Source of the DNA: Whalleya microplaca
Taxonomy: Eukaryota > Ascomycota > Sordariomycetes > Xylariales > Xylariaceae
DNA: 64,000 bases
Direction of reading: 5' to 3'
Assembly (NCBI GenBank): GCA_022497155.1
Contig: MU385739.1
Coordinates: forward strand, 372,001 to 436,000
How positions within the stretch are numbered: the stretch's first letter is position 1; every line of letters starts with the position of its first letter. The notes beneath the pieces are model-generated. The model was not told the DNA's origin. It made no database searches and saw only the letters and a program-made list of their open reading frames with translations. Below are positions 1 to 11,600 of this stretch, piece after piece. The translations under genes were made by a program, and so were the position numbers.

Positions 1-335
1 ATCTATTTGTTAAATCTGGTTCAAACCGGGTCTTGGCCTTTTTCCCTTGATCAGCCTCATCTTCCTGTACATGAGCATTCCAGAGGACCTTCCCCGCAAC
101 AACCGCAGCTTATCAGAGCTAACGCCTTGCGACCAGCATCACCAGATCCGGAGCTCCAGCCCACTCTCCCGCACCACTTTTCTACCTACGCCCATCCCGC
201 CATTGACCGTCATCTAGCAAGGTTTCTTCCGCGCACAATCTGTTCGCACACCCCTCTAACCAGCTAATTCACGTCGGATACCGCTGACGTCCACCAACAA
301 CCTCATCCTCTCTCTACCTAACATTACCTTGCGAC
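1..335 (+). other. 5' flank / leader of the KH-domain gene
   Basis: This is a pyrimidine-rich stretch just upstream of the ATG at 336, with repeated CT runs close to the start, as is usual for fungal promoters and 5' UTRs. A short open frame at 7-267 has no recognisable domain and ends before the gene. I saw no separate gene here. Confidence 0.5.
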
Positions 336-1617
336 ATGTCCGTTTCTCAGGACGTTATCTCGCCGAATGGCAACGAGATCCTCTCTGCAATGGATCAGCT
401 AAAGCTAGACGAAAACGAGCCCCGCCTGGGGCCGGACGGCGAACCTACCCCTAAGACGGACGAAGAATACGCCGTCGCTCAGCTCACCCTACGCGCCATT
501 GTCTCTTCCAAGGAAGCTGGAGTCATTATTGGCAAAGGAGGCAAGAATGTCGCTGACTTGCGAGACGAAACCGGAGTCAAGGCTGGCGTGAGCAAGGTTG
601 TGCAAGGTGTGCACGACCGCGTCCTGACGATTTCCGGCGGCTGCGATCCTATCTCTAGAGCATACTCTATTGTAGCACGCGCGCTATTGGAGGGCGCCCC
701 TGCGATGGGCATGGGAGGCGTTATTCAGAACAATGGCACGCATCGTATGGTTCCCTCGTTCCGTGGCACCTTGTCGCGCAATGCTAACGTGCCTTTTGCC
801 TTTTTAGCGATCAAACTCCTCATCTCTCACAACCAGATGGGCACAATAATTGGCAGACAGGGCTTGAAAATCAAGCATATCCAAGACGTGTCAGGCGTGC
901 GCATGGTCGCGCAGAAGGAAATGCTACCGCAATCAACTGAGAGAATTGTTGAAGTCCAGGGGACCCCGGAGGGCATTCAGCGAGCTATCTGGGAAATATG
1001 TAAGTGCCTGGTAGATGACTGGCAGCGTGGCGCTGGTACTGTTCTCTACAACCCCGTCGTCCGGACCCAGCCTGGCACTACCGGCTCTCTTGGAGGCGGA
1101 AGTACTGGCACTAGCGGGGCCCCTTACGGCGCAACCAGCCGAGGAGAGTATGGTGGTTCTCGTGTCATGCGGACAGGGAATGGTGCCGATTTCAGCAATG
1201 GTAGTACGCGCCCATATAACCGCCGATCAGACTCCGACGCAGCTACCCGCGGACCGCCCACGCACGATGAGAATGGCGAAGAGATCCAGACGCAGAACAT
1301 CAGCATTCCTGCAGATATGGTTGGTTGTATCATTGGCCGTGGCGGAACCAAGATAAGCGAGATCCGCAAAACTTCAGGCGCTCGCATCTCTATCGCAAAA
1401 GTAAGTCTGAAACGCAGCTCTATCTTGCCAACTTCAGTTGGTCTTGTTTTCTTGTGGCGACTCGCTGACAAGAACATAGGCACCGCATGATGAAACTGGC
1501 GAGAGAATGTTCACAATTATGGGGACATCTAAAGCTAACGAGTCTGCACTTCTCCTTCTCTATGAGAACCTCGAGGCGGAAAAGATGCGCCGCAGCCAGG
1601 CACAACCGACCGAGTAG
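336..1617 (+). CDS. Triple-KH-domain RNA-binding protein (PBP2/HEK2/Rnc1-like)
   Basis: Predicted to bind single-stranded RNA or DNA through three KH domains and to control mRNA stability, localisation or translation, as poly(rC)-binding proteins and yeast Hek2/Pbp2 or S. pombe Rnc1 do. Exons are 336-744, 808-1400 and 1480-1617, giving 379 aa. KH1 (about residues 48-118) carries the loop GKGG, KH2 (about 137-210) GRQG, and KH3 (near the C-terminus) GRGG. A Gly/Ser/Thr-rich linker separates KH2 from KH3. Intron 1 (63 nt) has donor GTATGG, branch GCTAAC and acceptor TTTTTAG. Its removal joins NGTH to PIKLLIS, the usual start of KH2. Intron 2 (79 nt) splits KH3; splicing restores ISIAK-APHDETGERMF and ends at the TAG at 1615. 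The exact functional ortholog is inferred. Confidence 0.93.
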
Positions 1618-3203
1618 TCGCTGCACGATCATGATGGAGAAGCTAGGGAATCATACATCTGTCCGGAGTATTTCTAATGTTGGGTCTGATTTGGTGACAT
1701 ACCCTGCGTTTAGGGGGAATTTCAGATCTGACTTGCCGCAAGGCGACCTCCCTGGGTTTGGGCGGTATCTACGAGATGACATGACGACGACGATTTCTTT
1801 AAAAAGGCAAATCTCATTATTGCCTTGCCACAATTCCTTTTTTCTTAATTTTCCTCCGCAAGGCCGGCATATCACGGATGGGCCGACACATATGTGTACA
1901 CAGCACATGACACCAGCAGTCATTCGATATGTTACCTCCGATATGACTGAGATCTGCGCGAGACCTTTCCGCGCGTGGATTTATTTGACACATCCGTCAC
2001 AAATGCGTCAATATATCTTCCCTTGTATCGATTCTACTCGAAGATACAAGATACGCGCTAATCTCAGGCGCTTCTTGCCCTCGACTACAATCATCTGACT
2101 TCTTATCTACCTCGACATTTCTTACACCGCGCCGAACTCCTCTTGTCACAATGCAAAACAGCAAAACATTACTCCTTCGTCACCTAATTCATAGCTCATA
2201 ACACTCGTCCATAATTCACACTGTCTTTCGCGTCGAAAAGGGGGAGATCTCTTGCACCCATGCCGGACTGCAGATGCCCATCGTAGTTTGTGGTAGATGA
2301 AGGAAATCGTACGACACTCTTCGGACAAGGGTATCTACCGACGACCCAGATGCTTGCTCACCTGGATTGTGGTAGTATCCTTCACGAGGGTAGCATTGCG
2401 AGCAGGGCTTTCATCAACAATAACTCGATGCACAAGGAACATTTTGAACCTTTGACAAGATATTCCATTCTGACGTCGGAAGGGGCATTGGGAGTTCGAC
2501 CACACACCCATTACACCTTAGCCACCAAACATTCCTTGGTCCTCACTACCAAAAAAAAAGAAAAAAAGTTATACCCGATCTTCTGACAGATGTCTATAAG
2601 GAGTATCTAGCACTAGACGAGGAAACTTCAAAACAAAATCCCATGAGTATTATGGTGAGAGACGTTGTTATTCGTCGCGTTCAATGATATATTCATTATT
2701 GTGATTGTTATGCGAAGACTTGCCGTGATATCATAATTGTACATCTTTATGGATGTATACCATTATTACCTATGCGTAAAGCCTCTAGCCACACCAAGCA
2801 TCTCGTTTCAGCCAAGAATACCCTCTTTTCACTTCTCACATTCTACGGAGTACGCATGTAATAATTATAGTACTTCGGGTAATGCCGGAAAGGCCCATCC
2901 TGGTTAGAGGATCCGGGGGTGGGCTTCACCGCCCAGATAGTGCATTCCCAGATTGGTCAAGTGGATATCCTGATCGAGATTCTGCCGGGCGCGAAGTGCC
3001 AATCTGTCATCAGCTCATAGGTTTGAATTATTTCAGGGTCCTCCTCCAGTCAGTCCTTTTACTCACAGCAGAGACCCGTTAGTTCGGTGAGTTCTCTATT
3101 TATAACAACTTGTCGTTAGCACCGTGTCTATCCTGTATTCTGAATTTGAATCAATCCAATCGTTCGAATAATATTGTTGCCCGTGGCATCTATCCATATC
3201 ACA
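1618..3203. other. Spacer between the KH gene and HUT1
   Basis: This holds the presumed 3' UTR of the KH gene and the promoter of HUT1. The open frames here (for example 1487-2098 and 2290-2586) are low-complexity and overlap the KH terminal exon out of frame or lack any domain. There are A-rich tracts near 2550-2570 and AT-rich sequence at 2680-2760. No gene seen. Confidence 0.5.
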
Positions 3204-4649
3204 ATGGCGCGCACCAAGCAAGCCAAACCCGTCGAACGACAGCCATCCTCCGAGTACGTCACTCGCCAGACCTCAACACCCATCAGGAGAAAGGACGAGA
3301 TGGCGCATCCTTCCAACGGAGGGGCCGGTAAACCTGCTGCAAATGCGCCCGCATCAGCGAAGGAGGCGGGCGTGGCGCAATTGGTTATTGCCGTTGCTGG
3401 CATCTACGGATCTTTGTACGTTATGCCATCGACTCGATCGCAAGACGACCGACGACTATGCGACTGACTGACTGAACGATCGACTGACTTGATGGAAAAC
3501 ATATAGCCTCACCTGGGCGTACCTGCAAGAAAAGCTCACAACGACGCCCCACGGGCCGCCCGGCGCGACCGAGGTCTTCAAATACCCGGTGTTCCTGAAC
3601 ACGATCCAATCGCTCTTCGCGGCGACGACGGGGGCGGCTTACCTGTACTTCAGCACGCCGCGCGGGCACGCGGTGCCGCCGGTGATCCCGTCACGGCGGA
3701 TCCTGGCGCCGCTGCTGCTGGTGGCGGTGACGAGCAGCCTGGCGTCGCCGTTCGGGTACGCCAGCCTCGCCCACCTCGACTACATCACCTTCCTGCTGGC
3801 CAAGAGCTGCAAGCTGCTGCCCGTCATGGCGCTGCACGTCGCCGTCTTCCGCCGGCGGTACCCCTTGTACAAGTACCTCGTCGTGGCGGCCGTGACGGCC
3901 GGCGTCGCCGTGTTCACGCTGCACTCGGGCAAGAAGTCGAGCAAGGGTGGTGGGAGCACGAGTGCCTGGGGCCTGTTGTTATTGGGGATTAATCTGCTGT
4001 TCGACGGCCTGACCAACAGCACGCAGGACTACATCTTCGGCGCGTTCCGCCCCTACTCCGGCCCGCAGATGATGTGCGCCAACAACCTCATGGGCACCGC
4101 CGTCACCGCCGCTTACCTCGTGCTCAGCCCCTGGCTCGTGCACACGGGGTTGGGGGAGTGGTTCGGCATGGACGTCGCGGGCAGCGCCGGCGAGCTCGCC
4201 GAGGCTCTCGAGTTCATGCGCCGGTTCCCGGCCGTCTGGGCCGATGTCCTGGGGTTCGCGGCGTGTGGGGCTGTTGGGCAGGTGTTTATTTGTAAGTCGC
4301 TTTTTTCTTCTCCTTTTCTCCCTTTCTCTCTCCCCCTCCCCCCTCTTCTTCGCCCCCTTCCATAGTGCCCACCTGGCTGGCTGGCTGGCTAGCTAGCTAA
4401 CACGTATTGCGCGCAGTCTACACGCTCTCGACCTTCTCGTCCGTCCTCCTGGTCACCGTGACCGTCACGCGCAAGATGTTCACCATGATCCTCTCCGTCG
4501 TCGCCTTCGGCCACCGCCTGAGCCGCATGCAGGTGCTGGGCGTCGGGCTCGTGTTCGGCGGCATCGGCGTCGAGGCCGCCATCGCGCGCCGCGAGAAGCT
4601 GGCCAAGGAAGCCGCCAAGAGGGGGGAGGTAGAAAAGAAAGCGCAGTGA
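3204..4649 (+). CDS. hut1: HUT1 nucleotide-sugar transporter (SLC35B1 family, ER)
   Basis: A multi-pass ER membrane transporter of the UDP-galactose transporter homolog 1 family, thought to exchange nucleotide sugars or nucleotides across the ER membrane for lumenal glycosylation and protein quality control. Exons are 3204-3415, 3507-4291 and 4417-4649, giving 409 aa. The cytosolic N-terminus is followed by about ten hydrophobic segments. Family motifs include GIY-SFLTW at the first junction, KYPVFLN, SSLASPFGYASLAHLDYITFLLAKS (quoted in part: SPFGYASL, LLAKSCKL) and TVTRKMFTM. The last four residues, KKAQ, fit a KKXX ER-retrieval signal. Introns are 91 and 125 nt, and splicing restores the frame at both. 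The start at 3204 gives an N-terminus beginning MARTKQ. The spacing to the phosphatase gene downstream is 1.6 kb, tail to tail. Confidence 0.94.
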
Positions 4650-6249
4650 TTTTGCAAAGGTTTCTGTGAATTTTCCTTTTCTTTTTTTCTTTCCATGGCG
4701 GGCTTATTACTTATGTATTGAAGGACTTCTCCCGAGAGAGAGAGAGGGAAGGACGGACTACCGGCCGGCGTATTATTGGATGGATGGATGGATAGATAGG
4801 GGTGTATATCGATACCTATATACATACGTACGTACTTGTTGTAAATGCTACATGCGGTCTGTCGGGAATCAAAAAGGGAGATAGGGGGAAGGGACTACGT
4901 CCTCTAGCCCGCCTAGTGTAGACAGGCAACGTATGATATGAATAGAGTAGCCAAAGAAAATAAATGATACCATTAATCAACGAGCCTTGTTCTATTGGAA
5001 TGATGCAGTATTGAGTGAGTGGTCTACTGAACATGAAAGCTATAATGACCGTTATTGTCACATTTCCATGGCAATCAAATTGAAGCAATGATCTAATTCA
5101 GCCAGTCACATAGCACGGGGAAGAATAACGTAATTAGAAAAAGCACATGTAAAAATCCGCATGTAAGCTTATTGATTGCATGGAATTTTGCATTTTCTGC
5201 TTCATGAATTATATGTACATACAGGTAGTAGTAGTAGTAGTAAGACTGGACCGGATTCTCGGTATTTCCTAGTCTGTGGAAAAGATTATTTTTTTGCAGA
5301 AAAACTCCCTGAACGCCATTATTTGCTTTGCCTTCTCTCACTAACTCTCTGTCTCTGGCTCGCAACGCTCGCTTGCGATCAACTTTAGTCCCCCATGACA
5401 TTTATTTTCCATGGTTCGTGGGTTTTGTTTCCTTCTGCTCGATGGCCGGGAAATAAGTCGAGAAGACAAGGTGGTTAACTCTGGGGGGAAGATCGGATCG
5501 TATATGTGGTAGCTCGATTTCCCCTCCCCTCCAACTCGCTTCGCACAACTGGGCCAAGTGAAGAAGCAAGCGCATTGCAAACACTAGAGAGCCGAAGATC
5601 CGCGCAGATAATCGGGGACGGCGCGAGGGCCGAGATACTCCGTACGTCCGGCTTTGCCTTGCCTTGCCGTTTCCAGCCCTTCTCCAGTACCGTATATTCC
5701 GATATGTTCCCGTGAAAACATACGCCTTAATTTCGTCCCCTTTTTTTCCACTCCTCCCTCATCTCGTCCCTCGAGATTATACATTTAGGCTGTATCGGTC
5801 GCAATGTGGACCGCACCACGAAAATCACATGAGCCTCCTTCCACTGATCAGGAGATTGCGGCGCGATTGTGTGCCGCCCGGGTATTTGGTTTCGCCCTTC
5901 CAGTGCCGCGGCGAGAACAATAGAGAAAAACTCGGGAAACTCAAAACGATGGTTTGATATCTGTGAACAAATGGAATTATGTTGTGTTATCCTAAGCGGA
6001 TCTTGGGGAAAGTGCGAATCCTGAAATTTTAGGTTCCCATAATTTTGGATCGAGTTGCGTCCAAGTATATTGCCTTAGTAACGAAAGCTAAGGAACAACG
6101 CAACGCCGGTGCATGGTATCATAATATGCAAAGAATGCAAGGTCGGAATCGAAGTGTATGCGGAAGGTTGGTAGTTATGAGAAATAGAACATTGGCGTAA
6201 TGGTCGTGAGGATTCGTTGGCTCGTGCTATGTCAGCCTAGTTCAACGCG
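4650..6249. other. Convergent spacer between HUT1 and the phosphatase gene
   Basis: Both neighbours end towards this interval, so it should contain two 3' UTRs. It holds simple repeats (a TGGA run near 4780, a GTA run at 5226-5241) and CT-rich stretches. Short overlapping frames occur on both strands but none has a domain or a coding-like composition. No gene seen. Confidence 0.5.
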
Positions 6250-8664
6250 CTATAAGAAGTCGTCAATAGACCGAACGATAGGTGTTTCTCCTTTGGTTGG
6301 AGGACTTCTAGGGTCGGCCACTTGAGGCGGCCGTCCAAAGGGGCAGAATGGATCTCTCGGAAACATTGTCTGCCGCGGGGAGAATAGTCCTTCATTAGGG
6401 GTTGGAGGTACTTCAACGAATTTCATCCCCGCCAGTTCTGAAAAAGAATCGTGTAAAGGATTGTTGGTCATAGCCTCGGCTCTCGGAGACATTAAAGCAT
6501 CCTCATCAGGCGAGGTAGCTGCCATCGATATTTCCTGGCTAATCGGCGCATCATTTCGTCTGTCGAATGAAGGGGCTTCTGAGCTGCGGTCTATACTAGA
6601 GAATCCGAAACTTTGTGGGCCGTTGTGAAAACGATGAGCCCCAAATCCGGGCGATGGAGGTGGCTTAAAGAAGGCTGGTGAGGGAGGCGGTAAACTTGGC
6701 ATCTGTCTGGACTCCACTGGTGGTGCGGGCTCGAAGAACTTTGGCGCCTCTAGTAACTGCCCAAAATTAAAGCATCCGAATTTACCAGGATCCTTCTCGT
6801 CTTCCATTTCGGACCAAGAGAAGCTTGACGGAGCAGAAGATGGACCTGGGGATATTGATTCTAAGTTGGATGTGGACTTTCCACGGGAGTGTGTCGGGGA
6901 ACGTTCTAGAGTATTGCCCTTCTCGGTTTCTTGTTTCTCACCGGGAAGCGGTGCTGTCAGCGGTTCTTGGGGTTTGATATCGATAGCATCTGCAGAGAGG
7001 GTAAGACGATGCTTCGTAGGACTCCTTCCACTTCGGGGCCCTGCAGCAGACCGAGGAGGTAACTTCTTCTTGGCCACCTCCTTCTGAAAGTCTTGTAGAC
7101 AGTACATCAACCGCATGTTCGGGCTGATCCACTTGCTCTTCGACTGCGCAGCATAGTAGGCATCATTGACGCTCAAGCCAGGTTTCTGATAGAGACCATA
7201 GGCGATGATTAAGCTAGCAGAACGGCTTGCACCTTGCTGACAGTGCACGAGAACCTTCTTGCCTTCTTTGGTTCGCTTATCGATTTTCTCGCAGAGCATC
7301 ATCAGGTCCGTGGCAATATCGGTGTTGTGATCCCAGGGCATGTGGATATACTCGGGTTCAAACATGAAATTCGCTTTTGGTGTAGTAGGCGTTTCTACCG
7401 AATTCTCATCCGCGGGTGGAAACTCGAACGCAGTTGCGAAGCTGTCGTCGGTCATAGCAGTGTCCGGGATTGGGGACTCGACGGTCGGCATTTCTCTATC
7501 AATAGAGTCGGGCTTGTCGCTCTCTTTTCCCTTGGCTATGAGTTCGAATGGATTGCGTACCTCGCGCGCCACGTTAATTACCACATCAAATTTCGAGGCC
7601 TCCTCTGCCGAAGGTTCTAGATACAGGTATACATTATCCTCGTAGATCGCTATAGGACCATCGGGATACCCTGGCGACTTCTGGTCTTCATTGTTTTCGG
7701 GCTCGCTGAAGGGCTCGAAGTCCATCGCGGCGCGGTTAGCTAGCTGTGTCTTAATTGGCGAATCTTCTTCGAGAATCGTGGTGTCATAACCAGGGCCGAA
7801 ACTACCCTGCCTTGCTGGTCGTAATACCTCGGACAATCCCGAAGAACCGCGCTCGAAGACAGGAGGAAACGTCATGCCACCAGATGGACCAAAGGTGGCG
7901 GATTTCAGGCCCGACAGCATATGAGGAGACGAGGTCGAGTGCTTAAGGGACCTTCGTTGCAAAATAGGCGGAAGAGCAGGTGAACCCGGGACCTCGACGG
8001 CAGTCGGCCGAATGTTCAGACCAGTCGAGTCTGTCTTGAGACTGAGCTGACTAGGTTTTCTCTTCATCGCTGGAATTTTTGGTTTGATGAAAGAGGGAGA
8101 CGAAGGTTCTGAGACCAGGCTTGACGACAAATTGGTAGCAAACGGCGGCTGGATTGACAGGCCCTTCATATTCCGCCCTCTCCTAGGGGAAGGAGACGTC
8201 ATAGGTCTCTGTAGTTGGTTAGAAGAATCGTTCACGGTCAAGTTATTCATCGTAGACGGCAGGCCGCCAAAATTAGTCGCAGGGAACGAGTTGAGAGGTA
8301 TCAAATTGGTGGGGGAGTCTGGAGATGACGATGGCGACGGATCGGACAGCGAAGATGTGTCTGTGGTCAGTGTTGTAGTAGGCGAAGAATCAGCCGACTC
8401 GGAATTTTGCGTCGAGGTGCTGTCGTGGTGCTGGTGCGCAGGGTTTGGTGGCAGCGGACGCAGAAGTTGTTGTTGCTGTGACGCATCTGGCAGTTGCCCA
8501 GGTGCGCATGACTGTTTCTCCATCTCCATGAATTTTGAGTCAACCATAGTTACCAAGCCTCGGTCCTCGATATTCTCGGCCTCGGGGTCAAATATGGACA
8601 TGAATGAGGGTATCTGATCCTCATACATACGTCGGGCGGCGGCGGACGGCATGGTCAACGGCAA
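6250..8664 (-). CDS. msg5: Dual-specificity protein phosphatase (MSG5-like MAP-kinase phosphatase)
   Basis: Predicted to dephosphorylate phosphotyrosine and phosphothreonine on MAP kinases, the role of yeast Msg5 in pheromone and cell-wall integrity signalling. It is a single 804-residue exon. The first 330 residues are Ser/Pro/Thr-rich and look disordered; a DSPc domain lies at about 335-545. The catalytic signature is HCQQGASRS, with nucleophile Cys475 and Arg481. The candidate general acid is the Asp in MPWDHNTD upstream. The catalytic domain is interrupted by an insertion of roughly 60-70 residues rich in Asp, Glu, Ser and Pro between the NVAREV strand and the EYIHMPWD segment. Many Ser/Pro sites in both tails suggest MAPK feedback phosphorylation (inference). 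The start at 8664 is the first in-frame ATG. Confidence 0.88.
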   Translation of the reverse strand: MPLTMPSAAARRMYEDQIPSFMSIFDPEAENIEDRGLVTMVDSKFMEMEKQSCAPGQLPDASQQQQLLRPLPPNPAHQHHDSTSTQNSESADSSPTTTLTTDTSSLSDPSPSSSPDSPTNLIPLNSFPATNFGGLPSTMNNLTVNDSSNQLQRPMTSPSPRRGRNMKGLSIQPPFATNLSSSLVSEPSSPSFIKPKIPAMKRKPSQLSLKTDSTGLNIRPTAVEVPGSPALPPILQRRSLKHSTSSPHMLSGLKSATFGPSGGMTFPPVFERGSSGLSEVLRPARQGSFGPGYDTTILEEDSPIKTQLANRAAMDFEPFSEPENNEDQKSPGYPDGPIAIYEDNVYLYLEPSAEEASKFDVVINVAREVRNPFELIAKGKESDKPDSIDREMPTVESPIPDTAMTDDSFATAFEFPPADENSVETPTTPKANFMFEPEYIHMPWDHNTDIATDLMMLCEKIDKRTKEGKKVLVHCQQGASRSASLIIAYGLYQKPGLSVNDAYYAAQSKSKWISPNMRLMYCLQDFQKEVAKKKLPPRSAAGPRSGRSPTKHRLTLSADAIDIKPQEPLTAPLPGEKQETEKGNTLERSPTHSRGKSTSNLESISPGPSSAPSSFSWSEMEDEKDPGKFGCFNFGQLLEAPKFFEPAPPVESRQMPSLPPPSPAFFKPPPSPGFGAHRFHNGPQSFGFSSIDRSSEAPSFDRRNDAPISQEISMAATSPDEDALMSPRAEAMTNNPLHDSFSELAGMKFVEVPPTPNEGLFSPRQTMFPRDPFCPFGRPPQVADPRSPPTKGETPIVRSIDDFL

Positions 8665-11600
8665 AGATAATCCCTACTCCTTTACCACAACTATTCAATT
8701 CTTCCAATTGTCGTCAATTCTCGTGTTCGATAGACTCGCCAATTACTCGGCCAAAAGGGAAAGTAATTAATTCGAGAACGAGAGGTGTTAATGAACGTGG
8801 TCGCGGGTCGATGGTTGATGGACAGCGCTGCTGAATCCTTTTTCCTACTCCTCACCCCTTCTCTTTCCTTGCTGATACAACAACAAACGAGCTGGCAAGA
8901 CCCACGCCCGGAAGCCTATAGAAATTCTTTCTTCTGTATTCCAATGCAATGGCAACCACCACGATCCCTTCGACGTGACGGGTGTATATTAATTATGAAC
9001 GAGGACGCGCCTGCCAAGATGGCTGTACTGCGTCTAGAAGCGAGGACAGCTGGACGACAAGAATGAGTGAAGGAGTGTACAAGTGTATAAGTCTTGGGTG
9101 TAGATCTTTAAATCCGAGAAGGGTAGGTTAGGTTCATGTAGATGTTTCGTCTTCCAAACAATGGCTAGAGGTCGGTAGCCATTGGGGAGGTTAAGCACGA
9201 TCTACCAACAGCCTGAAGTACGACTACCACAATAGAAGCAGAGAAGAATGGATAGACGCCTGTTTGCGTTAGGAAGCTGAGTAGGCTGTGCGGGCGGTTG
9301 GCGACGCAAGTCGACGGCGGCAGACGGCGGTAGACGGCGGTAGTGTACGATGTGAAGGGAGGAAGAAAGAAGTGTTAGGGCAAGAATTAATCAACAGATG
9401 ACAAGACCTTGGAGACACAGACACCAGCACCTGCGGACTCACACAGAGCCTTTCGAAACGGCGAACAAGGGGGGGGGAGAGGGCTAGGAAACCGGGGTAG
9501 GCGTAGGCAGGTGGCTGCGTGGTGGTGGTTGGAATTTTTGGGTATGGGAATGGATGAATAGAGGTAATAGACGTATGGTATTGGGGGGAGGAGAAGAATA
9601 GGATTGGGGACGGGAATGGGATTGAGATGCGCTAGAGGCAGTCGACCTAGCGTATGTCGACAATGGGCTGCTGGGGAGGGGGGGGGGGGGGCGGTAGTAG
9701 AACTGGGGTACAGCCACTATGGACAATGGCAGTGTGAGAGACCAGCGAGCTACATCAATACTCGTGCCTCTGCTACACAAGGTATGTATGTACATATGTA
9801 CTCGTTCTCGGCGACAAGGCGCTAATGTAGCAGGCAGACAAGTCCAATTCAGTGGGGCCCCTGTGTTCCTTTCAAACGCTTTTAGGTACTCCCGCCCGGC
9901 GTTGCACCTCGACTTGCATACAAATATACATATAACTAGTAAGGCAGCTACAATGCCGTATACAACGCCGTGTGCGATGTGGTACTTCGCTCAATGTTGT
10001 AGTAGTTGTCCACGGGTACTTGTAGGTGCTATCCATGTGTGTGCTAGGTGGCATATGTAGCATCTCCCTTCCAACAACAGCCGGATGTGGCCACTCACGC
10101 TGTTGTGGGGGTATCAGCATCTATGTATAAGCCGCCACGATCTACTGGCAAATCCAGCCCAAATACTGCATCGCGGCGAGCAACGCTCGTTGCTCTGCTA
10201 ACAAATAAAGGCGTGCGTTGTTCTGACTGGCTCTTTGTTGCAGGGGGGTTCGTGTTGCGAAACGAGACAGAGGCATAGACAAGGATGCTGGTCATTCTAT
10301 TAATAGGCTGGTGCAGCAGAGCCGGCGCCAAACTCGACGAATCAGCACCGCCGACCCAAATTTGGTCTTGCAGCTGATAATTTCAAGCCGCCAATCGTTT
10401 CTTCCCATGCCAAGCATAATAAGCCGGATTTGGCCTTGGTGGCTTGCGACTTGTGGGAACCGCCCGACAGCACCAGAGGCTGCAGAGTAGGAACATGAAC
10501 AGGCCCGAAGGCGGCCTGACGTGGAGGGCCGTCGCCGGCGGCTCACGTTTCTTATCCGAAATGGCACATGGCTTCAACTAATGAACAACTCGAAGGAGTC
10601 AGAGACTTCTTCGGTCTCGTGGTTTCACGGCGGTTGGTTACGCCTTGCCAATAAACAGTCAGTTCTTAAGACCATTACTCGCAGGCTGCGTCTGTTTCAA
10701 CTACCACGTGGAGCCGAGGCTGTTCTCTCCAATTTGCTCTTGAGTTCTTGAGAAAAAAAAACTATTATTGTCTATGTTGGCCGGTCAGAAAACAGGTAAG
10801 TCATTCCCGGCCTCGTGGAGTCGTGGAGCCTGTAGTACGTATTGTACGAAAGCGGCCGCGTCTTGTGTAACTCATGTTCGAGGCATTTATTGCGTACAAC
10901 CCAATCTCAAGCCGAAGATTTCTTTCGCATAGTGGATTCATATCAGCTTCGGCGTGCTGTCTACTTTCCCACCGTCTCCGTGCCTCGTGCCAGTGGGCTC
11001 ATGTCAGGACGTAGTTCTTCATGACTGAAGGCGCATACTACGTATGTAGCACTAACCTACTTAGTCTGGTGGTCCCCAGGATCGGGACCGCAAGGCGTAT
11101 CGGGATAATTATTAGACCATCTAACACGCAATAATAAAATTAGGCCTGTATGCGAAATGTGTATCAGATCTACGAACACTTTTAGAAATCCATCACGTTC
11201 TACTAGTATCGTGTATCGTGGATCTGCGAACTTCCCGTCGGATGCTTTATTTTTCGAAATGAAGGATAGCTCACCGCCTATATATGGAACCAAGGAGGCT
11301 AGGACTTCCCAGTCTCTCCCGCTCCCTTACGTCCATTCACGGTCAAATAGTAGTAATCGAACAGCGTTCATCGTAGATGTTTGGCCCACACACGGAGCCG
11401 AACAGAAAGCATTTTCAATGCCACTAGCAAAATCGTTAATAGCTATCATCAGCGTGGGGACGGGATGTTGCGAAATTCATCTTATCAGAGACCTGTCAGC
11501 CCTGTCTCATATGACGCCTGTGGTCTTTGCTCTGCAGAGCCTCATTACGCGTTCGGCTATATATAGTCGAGACGACTTGGCACGATATAACGACAAACAT

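Noticed and set aside
14..32. A B-box-like GGTTCAAACC suggesting a tRNA gene.
   Set aside because: The flanks cannot form a five-pair T stem and there is no A box or acceptor stem.
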